Of a DNA stretch of 64,000 nt, positions 15,755 to 24,642 are shown piece after piece; the stretch's first letter is position 1, and every line of letters starts with the position of its first letter. The translations under genes and the position numbers were made by a program. The notes beneath the pieces are model-generated. The model was not told the origin of the DNA. It did not search any database and saw only the letters and a list, made by a program, of their open reading frames with translations. The stretch comes from Nocardia kruczakiae NBRC 101016 (lineage in GTDB: Bacteria > Actinomycetota > Actinomycetes > Mycobacteriales > Mycobacteriaceae), in the NCBI RefSeq assembly GCF_001612965.1, contig NZ_BDBL01000036.1, positions 1 to 64,000 of the forward strand. Reading direction: 5' to 3'.

Positions 15755-16444
15755 GTGATCACCCTGCGGAACGTCACCAAGTCTTATAAAACCTCGACGA
15801 GACCCGCGCTGGACAATGTTTCCGTCGAGGTCGACAAGGGCGAGTTCGTCTTCATTATCGGACCGTCCGGGTCGGGTAAATCGACGTTCATGCAACTGTT
15901 GCTGCAAGAGGTCAAGCCGACCACCGGCGAAGTGCATGTCGCCGATTTCCGGGTCGACCGGTTGCCGGGACGGCGGGTGCCCAAGCTGCGCCAGCGCATC
16001 GGCTGCGTCTTCCAGGATTTCCGATTGCTGCAGCAGAAGACGGTCGAGCAGAACGTGGCTTTCGCGCTCGAGGTGATCGGCAAGAATCGCAAATTCATCA
16101 ATCGGGCGGTGCCGGAGGCGCTGGACCTGGTGGGTTTGTCCGGTAAGGCGGACCGCCTGCCGACCGAGCTGTCCGGCGGTGAACAGCAGCGGGTCGCGAT
16201 CGCACGCGCGTTCGTGAACCGGCCGCTGGTGCTGCTCGCCGACGAGCCCACCGGCAACTTGGACCCCGACACCAGTCAGGACATCATGATGTTGCTGGAA
16301 CGCATCAACCGCACGGGCACCACGGTGCTGATGGCCACCCACGACAACCACATCGTCGACGCCATGCGCCGGCGCGTGGTCGAACTCGATCGCGGGCGCC
16401 TGGTCCGCGACGAGGCCACCGGCGTGTACGGGGTGGGCCGGTAA
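15755..16444 (+). CDS. ftsE: Cell division ATP-binding protein FtsE
   Basis: 229 residues, GTG start. Walker A is GPSGSGKST (residues 36-44), the ABC signature LSGGEQQRVAIARA, and Walker B VLLADEPTGNLD. With FtsX it forms the membrane complex that activates peptidoglycan hydrolases at the septum. The stop overlaps the ftsX ATG by one base (taatg), so translation is coupled. Confidence 0.96.
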   Translation: MITLRNVTKSYKTSTRPALDNVSVEVDKGEFVFIIGPSGSGKSTFMQLLLQEVKPTTGEVHVADFRVDRLPGRRVPKLRQRIGCVFQDFRLLQQKTVEQNVAFALEVIGKNRKFINRAVPEALDLVGLSGKADRLPTELSGGEQQRVAIARAFVNRPLVLLADEPTGNLDPDTSQDIMMLLERINRTGTTVLMATHDNHIVDAMRRRVVELDRGRLVRDEATGVYGVGR

Positions 16445-17349
16445 TGCGCGCGAGCTTCCTGTTCGGTGAGGTCTTCAACGGCCTACGCCGCAACGTCACC
16501 ATGACCATCGCGATGATCCTCACCACCGCGGTCTCGCTCACCATGCTCGGCGGCGGCATGCTGGCCGTCCGGATGGCCGACAAGACCGAGCAGTACTTCC
16601 TGGACCGGCTCGAGGTGCGGCTGTACCTGACCGAGGACGTCTCGGCCAACGATCCGGACTGCTCCCAGGATCCGTGCAAGGCGCTGATGTCGTCGCTCAA
16701 ATCCGAGCCCGGCGTGGAATCGGTGCAGTACCTCAATCGCGAGGAGGCGGTCCGCGAGGCGAAGGAGAAGACCTTCAAGGACCAGCCCGAGCTGGCCAAA
16801 TATGTCAGCGAGTCGCCGCTGCCGGCCTCGCTGCGCGTCAAGATGACCGACGCCGCGCAGTATCCGCGCATCTTCAAGGACTTCCAGGGCAAGCCCGGCG
16901 TCGGATTCGTGCGCAACGACAAGGACATCGTCGACCGGCTGGTGAGCCTGTTCGACGGCCTGCGCAACGCGGCCTTCGGCCTGGCCGTGCTGCAGGCCCT
17001 GGCCGCCCTGCTGCTGATCGCGAATATGGTGCAGATCGCGGCGTTCACCCGCCGGGAGGAAGTCGGCATCATGCGTCTGGTCGGTGCGACGCGCTGGTAC
17101 ACCCAGCTGCCGTTCCTGCTCGAGGCGGTGGTCGCGGCGCTGGCCGGGTCGGTGCTGGCGGTGATCGGACTGATGATCGCCCGGCCGCTGGTCATCGACC
17201 GGGCCCTCGGTGATCTGTTCGCCTCGAAGGTCTTCCCGCGCATCACCGGCGATGACATCGCGGTGGTGGCGCTGACCGTGGTTCCGGTGGGCATCGTGTT
17301 CGCCGCGCTGACGGCCTACGGCACGCTGCGCTACTACGTGCGCGAATAG
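16444..17349 (+). CDS. ftsX: Cell division permease FtsX
   Basis: 301 residues, four membrane helices: one near residues 20-42, then a large external loop (about 45-170) with a Cys pair in DPDCSQDPCKALMSSL, and three C-terminal helices after residue 175. The motif FTRREEVGIMRLVGATRWY is typical of the FtsX/ABC3 permease family. It partners FtsE, directly upstream. Confidence 0.95.
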   Translation: MRASFLFGEVFNGLRRNVTMTIAMILTTAVSLTMLGGGMLAVRMADKTEQYFLDRLEVRLYLTEDVSANDPDCSQDPCKALMSSLKSEPGVESVQYLNREEAVREAKEKTFKDQPELAKYVSESPLPASLRVKMTDAAQYPRIFKDFQGKPGVGFVRNDKDIVDRLVSLFDGLRNAAFGLAVLQALAALLLIANMVQIAAFTRREEVGIMRLVGATRWYTQLPFLLEAVVAALAGSVLAVIGLMIARPLVIDRALGDLFASKVFPRITGDDIAVVALTVVPVGIVFAALTAYGTLRYYVRE

Positions 17350-17363
17350 GGTCGTTCCGGGTT

Positions 17364-17744
17364 TCAGCCGGAGCAGAGCAGGTCGATGGCTTCGATGCGG
17401 TCGCCCGCGTCGGCGAAGATGTGTTGTTCCGCGATCCGGGCGGGCGCGTCGGTGCCGATCGGCCGCATGCGGACCAGATACCGCAGATACAACTTGTCGC
17501 CGACGCGGCCGGTCTCGCAGCTGAGCACCTCGAACGAGTCGGGGCCGCCGAACCAGTGCCGGAACCGGCTCACCGCGGCGTCGGCGGTGTCGGTGTCGAA
17601 GGGACCCGGCGGGATCAGCCCGCGCATCCGGATGTGCGGAGCGAGACAACGCGACAGGGCGGTGAAGTCGCGGGCGGTCAGTGCGTCGAGGAATCGGCCT
17701 GCTACCGGCCGATCCGTGGTGGGGGTGGGTGTGATCGTGGTCAT
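17364..17744 (-). CDS. SnoaL/NTF2-like protein
   Basis: 126 residues from ATG 17744. The fold is suggested by AGRFLDALTARDFTALSRCLAPHIRMRGLIP at the start and RIAEQHIFADAGDRIEAIDLLCSG at the end, typical of SnoaL-like domains that host varied small-molecule enzymes or immunity factors. Catalytic function cannot be assigned. It is convergent with ftsX (14-base gap) and lies just downstream of the HD/LuxR regulator on the same strand. Confidence 0.7.
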   Translation of the reverse strand: MTTITPTPTTDRPVAGRFLDALTARDFTALSRCLAPHIRMRGLIPPGPFDTDTADAAVSRFRHWFGGPDSFEVLSCETGRVGDKLYLRYLVRMRPIGTDAPARIAEQHIFADAGDRIEAIDLLCSG

Positions 17745-17824
17745 ATTCTTTTTGTACGGCCACGGGGGTTGTCCGCACATCGGGCGAACAACCGATCTTG
17801 CGAGACGAGTGCGCCGATCGGCGC

Positions 17825-19375
17825 TCAGTCCGCGCCCACCAAGCCGTGCCGCATGGCGAACATCGCCGCGGCGCCCCGGGTGGTGACGCCGATCTTCGTA
17901 TAGATGTGCTCGATGTGGGTGCCCGCCGTGCGCGGCGTGATGGACAACTGCGCCGCGATCTGTTTGTTCGACCGCCCTCGCACCAGCAGTTGAAGCACCT
18001 CGATCTCCCGCGCGGTCAGGCCGGCGACCTGCCGGATGCGGCGCGGGGCCCGCTGTCCGGCGGCTTCCAGAACCGCGCGCACCGCGTCGGAATCCAGCCG
18101 ACCGGTGGCGACCTCGTCTCGCAGAATCGCGCAGCGCTGATCGAGGGCCATGGCCGCGCGATACGGCCGCTCCTCGCCGAGCGCCTGAAATGTGTCGGCG
18201 GCCGCGATCAACCGCGCCGACGGCGGAATCGCCGCACCCGACACGCCGCGCGGATAACCGGAACCGTCCATCCGTTCATGGCACAGACCCGCCACCGTGC
18301 CGAGCCGGCGCAGCCGCGCACACCGCGACAACACGCGCTCGGTGAGATACGGAACCATCCGGACCCGTTCGAATTCCGCCGGCGACAGCGCGGTGGGCTT
18401 GTTCCAGATACCGGTGGAGACGCCGGTGACGCCGAGTCTCGACACCAATGCCGCTCGCGTCACCTCCGCCGCCTCTTCGCCGGCCATCCCGCAGCGCAGC
18501 GCGGCGGCGCCGGCCAGTGCGGCGGTCGCGCGGGTGTGGCCCAGAAACCACGGCGACTTCAGGTCGGCGTAGTCGGCGAAGATCTCCAGCACCTCGGTCA
18601 GCTCCGCATCGGGCACCCAGCGATCCAGCGCGGCGCAACCGTCGATGACGGCACTCCAGGCATCGACGGAATCGATGTCGGCGAGTACGTCGGGCCGCCG
18701 CTCGCACAGTGCCACCAGCTCCGGATCGAATTCGGTGCCGCTGCGCGAACGCAGCATCTCGACGGCGGCCGCGGGGCCGCCGAATCGGCAATAGACCTCG
18801 GCGTCGTCGGCGATCTGGACCACCCGCATCACCCGCGTGATCCGCGCACCCGCGATCCCGTTCGGCACGCCTTTGCCGTCCCACCGCTCGAACGCTTGCG
18901 GCAGCGCGGCGCACACCTCGTCCTGCAACCGCAACCGATCCGCGATATCGGCCGTCGTCTGACAGTGGGTCACGAAGGAATGCATCGCATCCCGGAATCC
19001 GCTGGTCAGAAAGGCGCCGGTCAGCGCCATCCGTCGGATCGGCGACAACCCCGGACCGATGTGGCCGAGCAGAAACCCCATCATCGGCAGCCCGGCCTTG
19101 TCGACCCGATAGCTGTCGGCCCGGATCACCCGATCGTCTCCGAACCAGTGCGCCATCTCGTGCGAATCCGCGACACACCCCACCCACGCGAGCAGCGACA
19201 CATAGAACGCGGCCGCCTGCTCCGCGCCGGAGAACCCGGCGGCCTTCGCCAGCCGCGTGGCGATCACCGTCTGCCGCAGCACATGCTCCTCCGGCTGCCC
19301 CAGACCGAGATCCGTGGCCAGCGACAGCGAGGCGACCAACTCGGCCAGCCGCAACCCGACCGGCGGTGTGTCCAT
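17825..19375 (-). CDS. LuxR-type regulator with duplicated HD-GYP-like domain
   Basis: 516 residues from ATG 19375. The C-terminus (about 450-516) is a LuxR helix-turn-helix: LTAREIEVLQLLVRGRSNKQIAAQL. The rest contains two HD-GYP-like halves. The first (about 30-200) ends in AFERWDGKGVPNGIAGARIT. The second (about 265-440) ends in CHERMDGSGYPRGVSGAAI, close to the canonical HxRxDGxGYP. The catalytic HD pair is imperfect in the first half. HD-GYP domains hydrolyse cyclic di-GMP or related nucleotides, so this could be a nucleotide-sensing transcription factor. The gene is divergent from recQ, with 109 bases between starts. Confidence 0.8.
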   Translation of the reverse strand: MDTPPVGLRLAELVASLSLATDLGLGQPEEHVLRQTVIATRLAKAAGFSGAEQAAAFYVSLLAWVGCVADSHEMAHWFGDDRVIRADSYRVDKAGLPMMGFLLGHIGPGLSPIRRMALTGAFLTSGFRDAMHSFVTHCQTTADIADRLRLQDEVCAALPQAFERWDGKGVPNGIAGARITRVMRVVQIADDAEVYCRFGGPAAAVEMLRSRSGTEFDPELVALCERRPDVLADIDSVDAWSAVIDGCAALDRWVPDAELTEVLEIFADYADLKSPWFLGHTRATAALAGAAALRCGMAGEEAAEVTRAALVSRLGVTGVSTGIWNKPTALSPAEFERVRMVPYLTERVLSRCARLRRLGTVAGLCHERMDGSGYPRGVSGAAIPPSARLIAAADTFQALGEERPYRAAMALDQRCAILRDEVATGRLDSDAVRAVLEAAGQRAPRRIRQVAGLTAREIEVLQLLVRGRSNKQIAAQLSITPRTAGTHIEHIYTKIGVTTRGAAAMFAMRHGLVGAD

Positions 19376-19484
19376 GGAGTAATTGTGCTCGTGTTTTCGG
19401 CCTCCGCTTCGCTGCGGCGAGGTCTGGGGTGCACGGGGTGCGGCTGTGGATTGGGGGTTCGGATCGTCGGTGGGGGTCCGTAGG

Positions 19485-21614
19485 ATGGCTGGCGTGAATT
19501 CCCCGGAGACGCTCGAGACGGCCGACGCTTCGTCGCGCACTGTGGAAAACGATGCGGCGCAACAAGTTCTGCAGCGCGTATTCGGGTACGACAGTTTCCG
19601 GGGATTACAGCGCGAGATCGTGGAGCAGGTCGTCGCCGGTGGCGATGCTCTCGTTCTGATGCCCACCGGCGGCGGCAAGTCGCTGTGTTATCAGATTCCG
19701 GCGCTGGTGCGGCCCGGAGTGGGTGTGGTCATCTCACCGTTGATCGCGCTGATGCAGGACCAGGTCGACGCGCTGACCGCGCTCGGGGTGCGGGCCGGCT
19801 TCCTCAACTCCACCCAATACCCGGACGAGCGGCGCACGGTCGAAGCGCAGTTCGTCGCGGGCGAACTGGACCTGTTGTATCTGGCGCCGGAGCGGTTGAA
19901 GCTCGAATCGACCGCGGATTTGCTCGATCGTGGCAAGGTGTCGGTCTTCGCCATCGACGAGGCGCACTGTGTCTCGCAGTGGGGCCACGACTTCCGGCCC
20001 GACTATCTGGCGCTGTCGGTACTGCACGAACGCTGGCCGGACGTGCCGCGGATCGCCTTGACCGCCACCGCCACCGAGGCCACCCGCCGCGAGATCGCCG
20101 AACGGCTGGACCTCACCGGGGCGAAGCATTTCGTCGCGGGATTCGACCGGCCCAATATCCAGTACCGGATCGAGCCGAAGAATCGCGCCGATCAGCAACT
20201 GCTGTCCTTCATCCGCACCGAACATCCGGGGGAGGCGGGCATCGTCTACTGCCTGTCCCGCAACTCGGTCGAACGAACCGCGGAATTCTTGTGCCGCAAC
20301 GGAATCGAGGCGGTGCCCTATCACGCCGGCCTGGATGCGCGCACCCGTGCCACCAATCAGTCCAGGTTCCTGCGCGAGGACGGTCTGATCGTCGTCGCGA
20401 CCATCGCCTTCGGCATGGGCATCGACAAACCCGATGTGCGGTTCGTGGCACATCTGGATCTGCCCAAGTCGGTGGAGGGCTACTACCAGGAGACCGGCCG
20501 CGCCGGCCGCGACGGACTGCCGTCCACCGCCTGGATGGTCTACGGACTCAATGATGTTGTGCAGCAACGCAAGATGATCGACTCCTCCGAAGGCGACGCG
20601 GCGCACCGGCGGCAGTTGCAACTACATCTGGACGCGATGCTCGCGCTGTGCGAGACCGTGCAGTGCCGCCGCACCCAGCTGCTCAACTACTTCGGCCAGT
20701 CCGGTGACACCTGCGGCAACTGCGACACCTGCCTGAATCCGCCGGAATCCTGGGACGGCACGGTCGCCGCGCAGAAGGTGCTCTCGACGGTGCTGCGGCT
20801 CAAGCGCGAACGCGGGCAGAGCTTCGGCGCCGGACATATCGTCGACATCCTGCTCGGGAAGTCGAATCCGAAAGTGTTGCAGCACAAGCACAACGAATTG
20901 AAGGTCTTCGGCGTAGGTGCCGATCTGCGTGATACCGAATGGCGCGGCGTGATTCGCCAGTTGCTCGCCCAGGGCCTGCTCGCGGTGCACGGTGAATATG
21001 GCGTACTGACCCTCACCGAAGCCAGTGACGAGGTGCTGTTCAAGAAGCGCCCGGTCCACATGCGCCGCGAGCCGGAACGGGTGAAGCCACCGCGCGCCGT
21101 CAAGGCGAAGGCGTCCCGTCTCGCCGCGGCCGAGCTGGCACCCGCCGCCGCGGGACTGTTCGAACAGCTCCGCACCTGGCGTGCCTCGGTCGCCAAGGAG
21201 CAGGGCGTTCCCGCCTACGTCGTCTTCCACGACGCCACTCTGCGCGATATCGCCGGCCGGGCCCCTTCGAACCTGGCCGAACTCGGCGGCATCAGCGGCA
21301 TCGGTGAGAACAAACTCGCGAAGTACGGGGAGGGCGTTCTCGAGGTGGTCGCGGGATTCGCGGCATCCGGCGCGGGCGGCTCGGACGGAGCGGGCGCGGA
21401 GGCAACGGCCCCACGTCCGAACCGGGCCGAGCGACCGGACTCGCGTGGTTCTTCCCGCGCCACCGCACCGAGGCCCCGATCGCGCACCGAACGGTCTCGT
21501 GGCCCGGTGACGGGTTCGAGGTTCGAGGCCGCGGAACCGGCAGTCCCGAGTGATTCCGTGAACTGGGACATCCCCGACGCCGATTTCGAGCCCCCGCCGG
21601 ACGACTCCTACTGA
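19485..21614 (+). CDS. recQ: ATP-dependent DNA helicase RecQ
   Basis: About 709 residues from ATG 19485 (GTG 19494 is an alternative). The superfamily-2 helicase core has MPTGGGKSLCYQIPAL (Walker A) and FAIDEAHCVSQWGHDFRPDY (DEAH box plus aromatic loop). Then come the RecQ-C zinc-binding cysteines in CGNCDTC, a winged-helix region, and an HRDC domain near 560-640 (PAYVVFHDATLRDIA, LAELGGISGIGENKLAKYG). A disordered tail rich in Arg/Pro/Ser (about 650-709) ends the protein. It unwinds DNA 3' to 5' in repair. It is part of an insertion between ftsX and smpB. Confidence 0.95.
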   Translation: MAGVNSPETLETADASSRTVENDAAQQVLQRVFGYDSFRGLQREIVEQVVAGGDALVLMPTGGGKSLCYQIPALVRPGVGVVISPLIALMQDQVDALTALGVRAGFLNSTQYPDERRTVEAQFVAGELDLLYLAPERLKLESTADLLDRGKVSVFAIDEAHCVSQWGHDFRPDYLALSVLHERWPDVPRIALTATATEATRREIAERLDLTGAKHFVAGFDRPNIQYRIEPKNRADQQLLSFIRTEHPGEAGIVYCLSRNSVERTAEFLCRNGIEAVPYHAGLDARTRATNQSRFLREDGLIVVATIAFGMGIDKPDVRFVAHLDLPKSVEGYYQETGRAGRDGLPSTAWMVYGLNDVVQQRKMIDSSEGDAAHRRQLQLHLDAMLALCETVQCRRTQLLNYFGQSGDTCGNCDTCLNPPESWDGTVAAQKVLSTVLRLKRERGQSFGAGHIVDILLGKSNPKVLQHKHNELKVFGVGADLRDTEWRGVIRQLLAQGLLAVHGEYGVLTLTEASDEVLFKKRPVHMRREPERVKPPRAVKAKASRLAAAELAPAAAGLFEQLRTWRASVAKEQGVPAYVVFHDATLRDIAGRAPSNLAELGGISGIGENKLAKYGEGVLEVVAGFAASGAGGSDGAGAEATAPRPNRAERPDSRGSSRATAPRPRSRTERSRGPVTGSRFEAAEPAVPSDSVNWDIPDADFEPPPDDSY

Positions 21615-21748
21615 ACTGCTCGGTGACCCGGCCTGCCCGCTCACCAGTGTGGTCGGCGGTATCCCCCGCCGTGCGGCCGGTGCCGGCCGCCGGTTGGGAC
21701 ACCAGTGCCACGTTTATCCCTCCGCCCGGCGCGGGTAACCGTCTCGCC

Positions 21749-22000
21749 GTGACGCATGGCCAGGACGGAGTGATCGAGAGCAACGGGTTGCCGGGAAACC
21801 ACGACAGGGCTGCGGGCGCCGATTCGACTGTGCCCGCCACGCCGGATCCTTCCCGGATCGGGGTGCGGCCGGTGGGCGGGATAGGCATGCCGCGGCAGTT
21901 GCGGCGGGTCCGTACCGGGATGCGGCCCTCGACGCTGGCACTGATTACCGTCTGGATTGCCGTTTTGGCGCTCTATCTGGCGGTGCGACCGGGCGGATAG
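21749..22000 (+). CDS. Small tail-anchored membrane protein
   Basis: 83 residues from GTG 21749, but the frame is open further upstream, so the start is uncertain. A Gly/Pro/Arg-rich soluble N-terminus is followed by one membrane helix at the extreme C-terminus (STLALITVWIAVLALYLAVR) and a terminal PGG. No enzymatic motif is visible. The next gene, 22016-22252, has the same design, so the two look like a tandem duplication. Confidence 0.6.
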   Translation: MTHGQDGVIESNGLPGNHDRAAGADSTVPATPDPSRIGVRPVGGIGMPRQLRRVRTGMRPSTLALITVWIAVLALYLAVRPGG

Positions 22001-22015
22001 CGGTAGCGTGCCGCT

Positions 22016-22252
22016 ATGTCCCACGACCATCACGACGACCGCTCCGATCAGTCGTCGGATTCCGGCCCCGGCGGCGATCCGCCGGACGCCGCGAAACCCG
22101 GACCTCGCCGCACCCGCGCGGATTCGGTCGAGGCCGGGTGGCTGCGTCCGCACGCGAACCCGCTGGGTCGCCCGCGAGTGACGACCGTGGTCCTGCTGCT
22201 CGCGTGGATCGCCCTACTGATTCTGTATCTGCAGGTCCGTCCCGGCGGCTGA
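22016..22252 (+). CDS. Small tail-anchored membrane protein, paralogue of the preceding gene
   Basis: 78 residues, ATG start. A His/Asp-rich N-terminus (MSHDHHDDRSDQ) is followed by a Pro/Arg-rich linker and a C-terminal helix (TTVVLLLAWIALLILYLQVR) ending PGG. It begins 15 bases after the neighbouring gene with the same helix and terminal PGG. Function is unknown. The His/Asp head could bind metal, which is only a guess. Confidence 0.72.
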   Translation: MSHDHHDDRSDQSSDSGPGGDPPDAAKPGPRRTRADSVEAGWLRPHANPLGRPRVTTVVLLLAWIALLILYLQVRPGG

Positions 22253-22259
22253 GCGCGCG

Positions 22260-22652
22260 TCAGCGGTCGGCGCCGACGCGCTCCCACATCATCGCTTCGT
22301 GCCAGCCGTAGCGTTGAAAGGCCCAGTCCTGCACGGTCTTTGCGACGAGTTCGAAGGCGGGGGAGTGCGGGGTCCCCCAGCGCGCGGTGTCGCGGACGCT
22401 GGCGCGGAACTGCATACCCGGCCCGCCCCCGCCGTACTCGACGATATAGCCGCGGCCGTCGTCGGGATCGATGCGCCGATCCATCTCGACGCGCAGATAA
22501 TGTTGGGCCGCAGGCGAACCCGGGCGTTCGACGACGAGTTGGGGTTCTCGGTAATCCAACTCGGCCAGGAGGTCGTGTAGTTGCGCATCGGTCGGGTCGT
22601 CGAGTACACGATCCGAGGCGGTGCTCACTCTGAATCTGGGTACCGTTGTCAC
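22260..22652 (-). CDS. Hypothetical protein, 130 residues
   Basis: ATG 22652. The protein looks genuine from its composition and pattern (LDDPTDAQLHDLLAELDYREPQLVVER, then YIVEYGGGGPGMQFRA). The tail is Trp-rich (VQDWAFQRYGWHEAMMWERV). The architecture vaguely resembles immunity-type proteins of the Imm1 group, but no toxin gene is adjacent and I do not claim that family. It is convergent with the small membrane protein gene. Confidence 0.6.
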   Translation of the reverse strand: MTTVPRFRVSTASDRVLDDPTDAQLHDLLAELDYREPQLVVERPGSPAAQHYLRVEMDRRIDPDDGRGYIVEYGGGGPGMQFRASVRDTARWGTPHSPAFELVAKTVQDWAFQRYGWHEAMMWERVGADR

Positions 22653-22969
22653 GCAACCATTTTGCGCGCTCGCGCGGCGAAGGGCACACGGAATCGGTTC
22701 CCGGCGGTGGGGATGTCCGCATTCGTCCGCAGCCGACGACCTCCGGAGCGGTGTTTTCTCTCCGCGGCGCCGGTCTCCCCGCGGCCGGGGCCGGCTGCCG
22801 GATGTCAGCCGACCGTGAGCCGGATCACGGCATGTTCCGGGCCGGAATTTCGTTTTCCTTCTGTTCGGCGGCCGTGTAAACCGGACAGGTCCGTACGCTC
22901 AGCGGGCATCGAGGCACAATGACAGCGTGGAGCGCCGCCGAGCTGCGCGGAGTCGAGGGAAAGGTGTTC
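22653..22969. other. Intergenic stretch upstream of smpB
   Basis: 317 bases between divergent genes. I see no ORF with coding character beyond shadows. It should hold the smpB promoter, and gagggaaagg just before 22970 is a plausible ribosome-binding site. Confidence 0.5.
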
Positions 22970-23443
22970 ATGAAGGAGAAGGGGCGCAAGGTCATCGCCA
23001 CCAACCGCAAGGCGCGGCACAACTACACGATCCTCGACACCTTCGAGGCGGGGATCGCGCTGGTCGGTACCGAGGTGAAGAGCCTGCGGGAGGGTAAGGC
23101 GTCGCTGGTGGACGCCTACGCCACCATCGACGACGGTGAGGTGTGGCTGCGTGGCCTGCACATTCCCGAATACGGGCACGGCACCTGGACCAACCACGCC
23201 CCGCGCCGCACCCGGAAACTGCTGCTGCACCGTCGCGAGATCGACAAGCTCACCGGTAAGACCAAGGAGAGCTCGCAGACCCTCGTCCCGCTGTCGATGT
23301 ACTTCACCGACGGCAAGGTGAAGGTCGAACTGGCGCTGGCCAAGGGTAAGCAGGACTACGACAAGCGCCACGATCTGGCGCGCCGCACCGCGGAGCGAGA
23401 GGTGACGCGCGAACTCGGCCGGCGCGTGAAAGGCATGCGCTGA
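22970..23443 (+). CDS. smpB: SsrA-binding protein SmpB
   Basis: 157 residues from ATG 22970. Family features are KVIATNRKARHNYTILDTFEAGI, VGTEVKSLREGKASLVDAYA and the C-terminal KQDYDKRHDLARRTAEREVTR, the tail that enters the ribosomal A site. It binds tmRNA and delivers it to stalled ribosomes. The tmRNA gene itself begins 81 bases downstream. Confidence 0.97.
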   Translation: MKEKGRKVIATNRKARHNYTILDTFEAGIALVGTEVKSLREGKASLVDAYATIDDGEVWLRGLHIPEYGHGTWTNHAPRRTRKLLLHRREIDKLTGKTKESSQTLVPLSMYFTDGKVKVELALAKGKQDYDKRHDLARRTAEREVTRELGRRVKGMR

Positions 23444-23524
23444 CCGGCGGGAATGGATGAAGGCGAAGTGATGTTAGTATGAACAGCCCGGCCCACCAGC
23501 CGGGTGTTCGACTGAGTTGACTAC

Positions 23525-23895
23525 GGGGCTGATCGGTTTCGACTGCGTACGTCGATTCAGGGGAAGCGTGTCGGTGCAGGCAGGAGACCACCGTAAGCGT
23601 CGCTGTAACCCAATAAGCGCCGATTCTCATCAGCGCGACTACGCTCTCGCTGCCTAAGCAGTAGAGCGTGTCTGTCAGTCCGGGTTTGCTCTCGGCCCGG
23701 GTACTGGCATCAGCTAGAGAGCTTCACCGTCCGGCTCGGTCGCGGAGTCGTACGGGACAACAAACAGCGACTGGGATCGTCATCTCGGCTTGTTCGCGTG
23801 ACCGAGAGATCCGAGTAGAGGCCTAGCGAACTGCACACGGAGAAGCCCTGGAGAAGCGGCGGAGGACCCGGGTTCAATTCCCGGCAGCTCCACCA
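23525..23895 (+). ncRNA. ssrA: tmRNA (10Sa RNA)
   Basis: The 5' end ggggctgatcggtttcgac and the 3' end ggttcaattcccggcagctccacca form the tRNA-like acceptor and T arm. The first seven bases pair with the seven before ACCA, with one G-U. The tag reading frame at 23619-23657 encodes ADSHQRDYALAA and a TAA stop, the tag known from mycobacteria. Together with SmpB it releases stalled ribosomes and marks the peptide for degradation. The 3' end of ssrA is a favoured integration site, and the next 1.4 kb looks like an old insertion. Confidence 0.97.
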
Positions 23896-23898
23896 CAG

Positions 23899-23930
23899 GC
23901 CCCTCACCTGCCCCAGGTGAGGGGCTTTTT
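23899..23930 (+). terminator. ssrA terminator
   Basis: Perfect 11-bp arms 23899-23909 and 23915-23925 around a 5-base loop, followed by five Ts. It starts four bases after the tmRNA 3' end. Confidence 0.92.
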
Positions 23931-24029
23931 CATGCCGGCGCCGGTGACGCTGTCCAGCCATCCTGATGGGCGTGGGTGAGAGAGATGGCTAGCGGAGTAT
24001 TAGCCGCTGCGTAGCCCTCGACCGCGGCA

Positions 24030-24618
24030 GCTGAACCAGTTGATCGACGACGGGACGCGCCAGCAGATAGCCGCTCGACTCCGCTATATGCCGAGTGAAC
24101 GATTCTGGTATACGAAGCGCGTGGGGTGTCGTCGGCGGCGCTGCTGGACTGGATCGATGCGGCCCTGCATGTGATGACCAACGACCGGAGCTCTCTCTAC
24201 AGAGTCTTGGTGCCGGACAAGATCCAGCAAATTGACGCTGTCCTGCGAGATGGACGCTTCGTCTGGAAGGTTCCGTCCTGATCCGTCTACCGCGTACCGG
24301 GAAGCGATCCTTGCTGTCGAAGCGGCAGCGATCCCTGTCGTGGTACCCGCCCAAGCTGGTGCAACCTTGGGTCAGGTCCTTGGCCAACTCGATCGGCAAG
24401 GTCATCTATATAAGGTCGCCATCCGCGACAAATCCGGCGTCTCAGTCCCGGTCACGGCGGTTGTACTGATGATTCGGATGCTTTGGGAGGGGCATACCGA
24501 CCGGCACGAAGGTGTCACGCCTGCGATTCCGATCACGAAAGAGTCCGCTGAGATGGCGGCAACCCTCGCTGTCACTCTGGTGCAATGGTTTGTCTCAGGA
24601 GCCGTCAAACGCAGGTGA
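24030..24618 (+). pseudogene. Decayed abortive-infection-like gene beside ssrA
   Basis: Three frames carry pieces of one protein. LNQLIDDGTRQQIAARLRY (about 24041-24097) is followed, after a shift near 24120, by LLDWIDAALHVMTNDRS and RFVWKV in another frame. After a stop at about 24279, the rest reads from PDPSTAYREAILAVEAAAIPVV to the end, with LIRMLWEGHTDRHEG and a LAVTLVQWFVSG tail. This C-terminal part matches the intact island gene at 3585-4484 (DPESAYSRAVKAVEDAAIPVV, MLWTGQHDRHGG, LAVSLVGWFATG). A central segment appears to be deleted. The open part 24232-24618 alone could look like a small gene, but it is a fragment. Confidence 0.75.
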
Positions 24619-24642
24619 GTGGTGCTGCGCAGAGCTGATGGA

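Noticed and set aside
23525..23895. tRNA gene at the ssrA 3' end
   Set aside because: The tRNA-like 3' end is part of tmRNA with a complete 5' partner and tag ORF; I see no separate tRNA gene in the window.
24232..24618. Independent 128-residue gene
   Set aside because: It matches only the C-terminal half of the abortive-infection-like family, and earlier parts of the same protein lie in two other frames upstream; it is a fragment.
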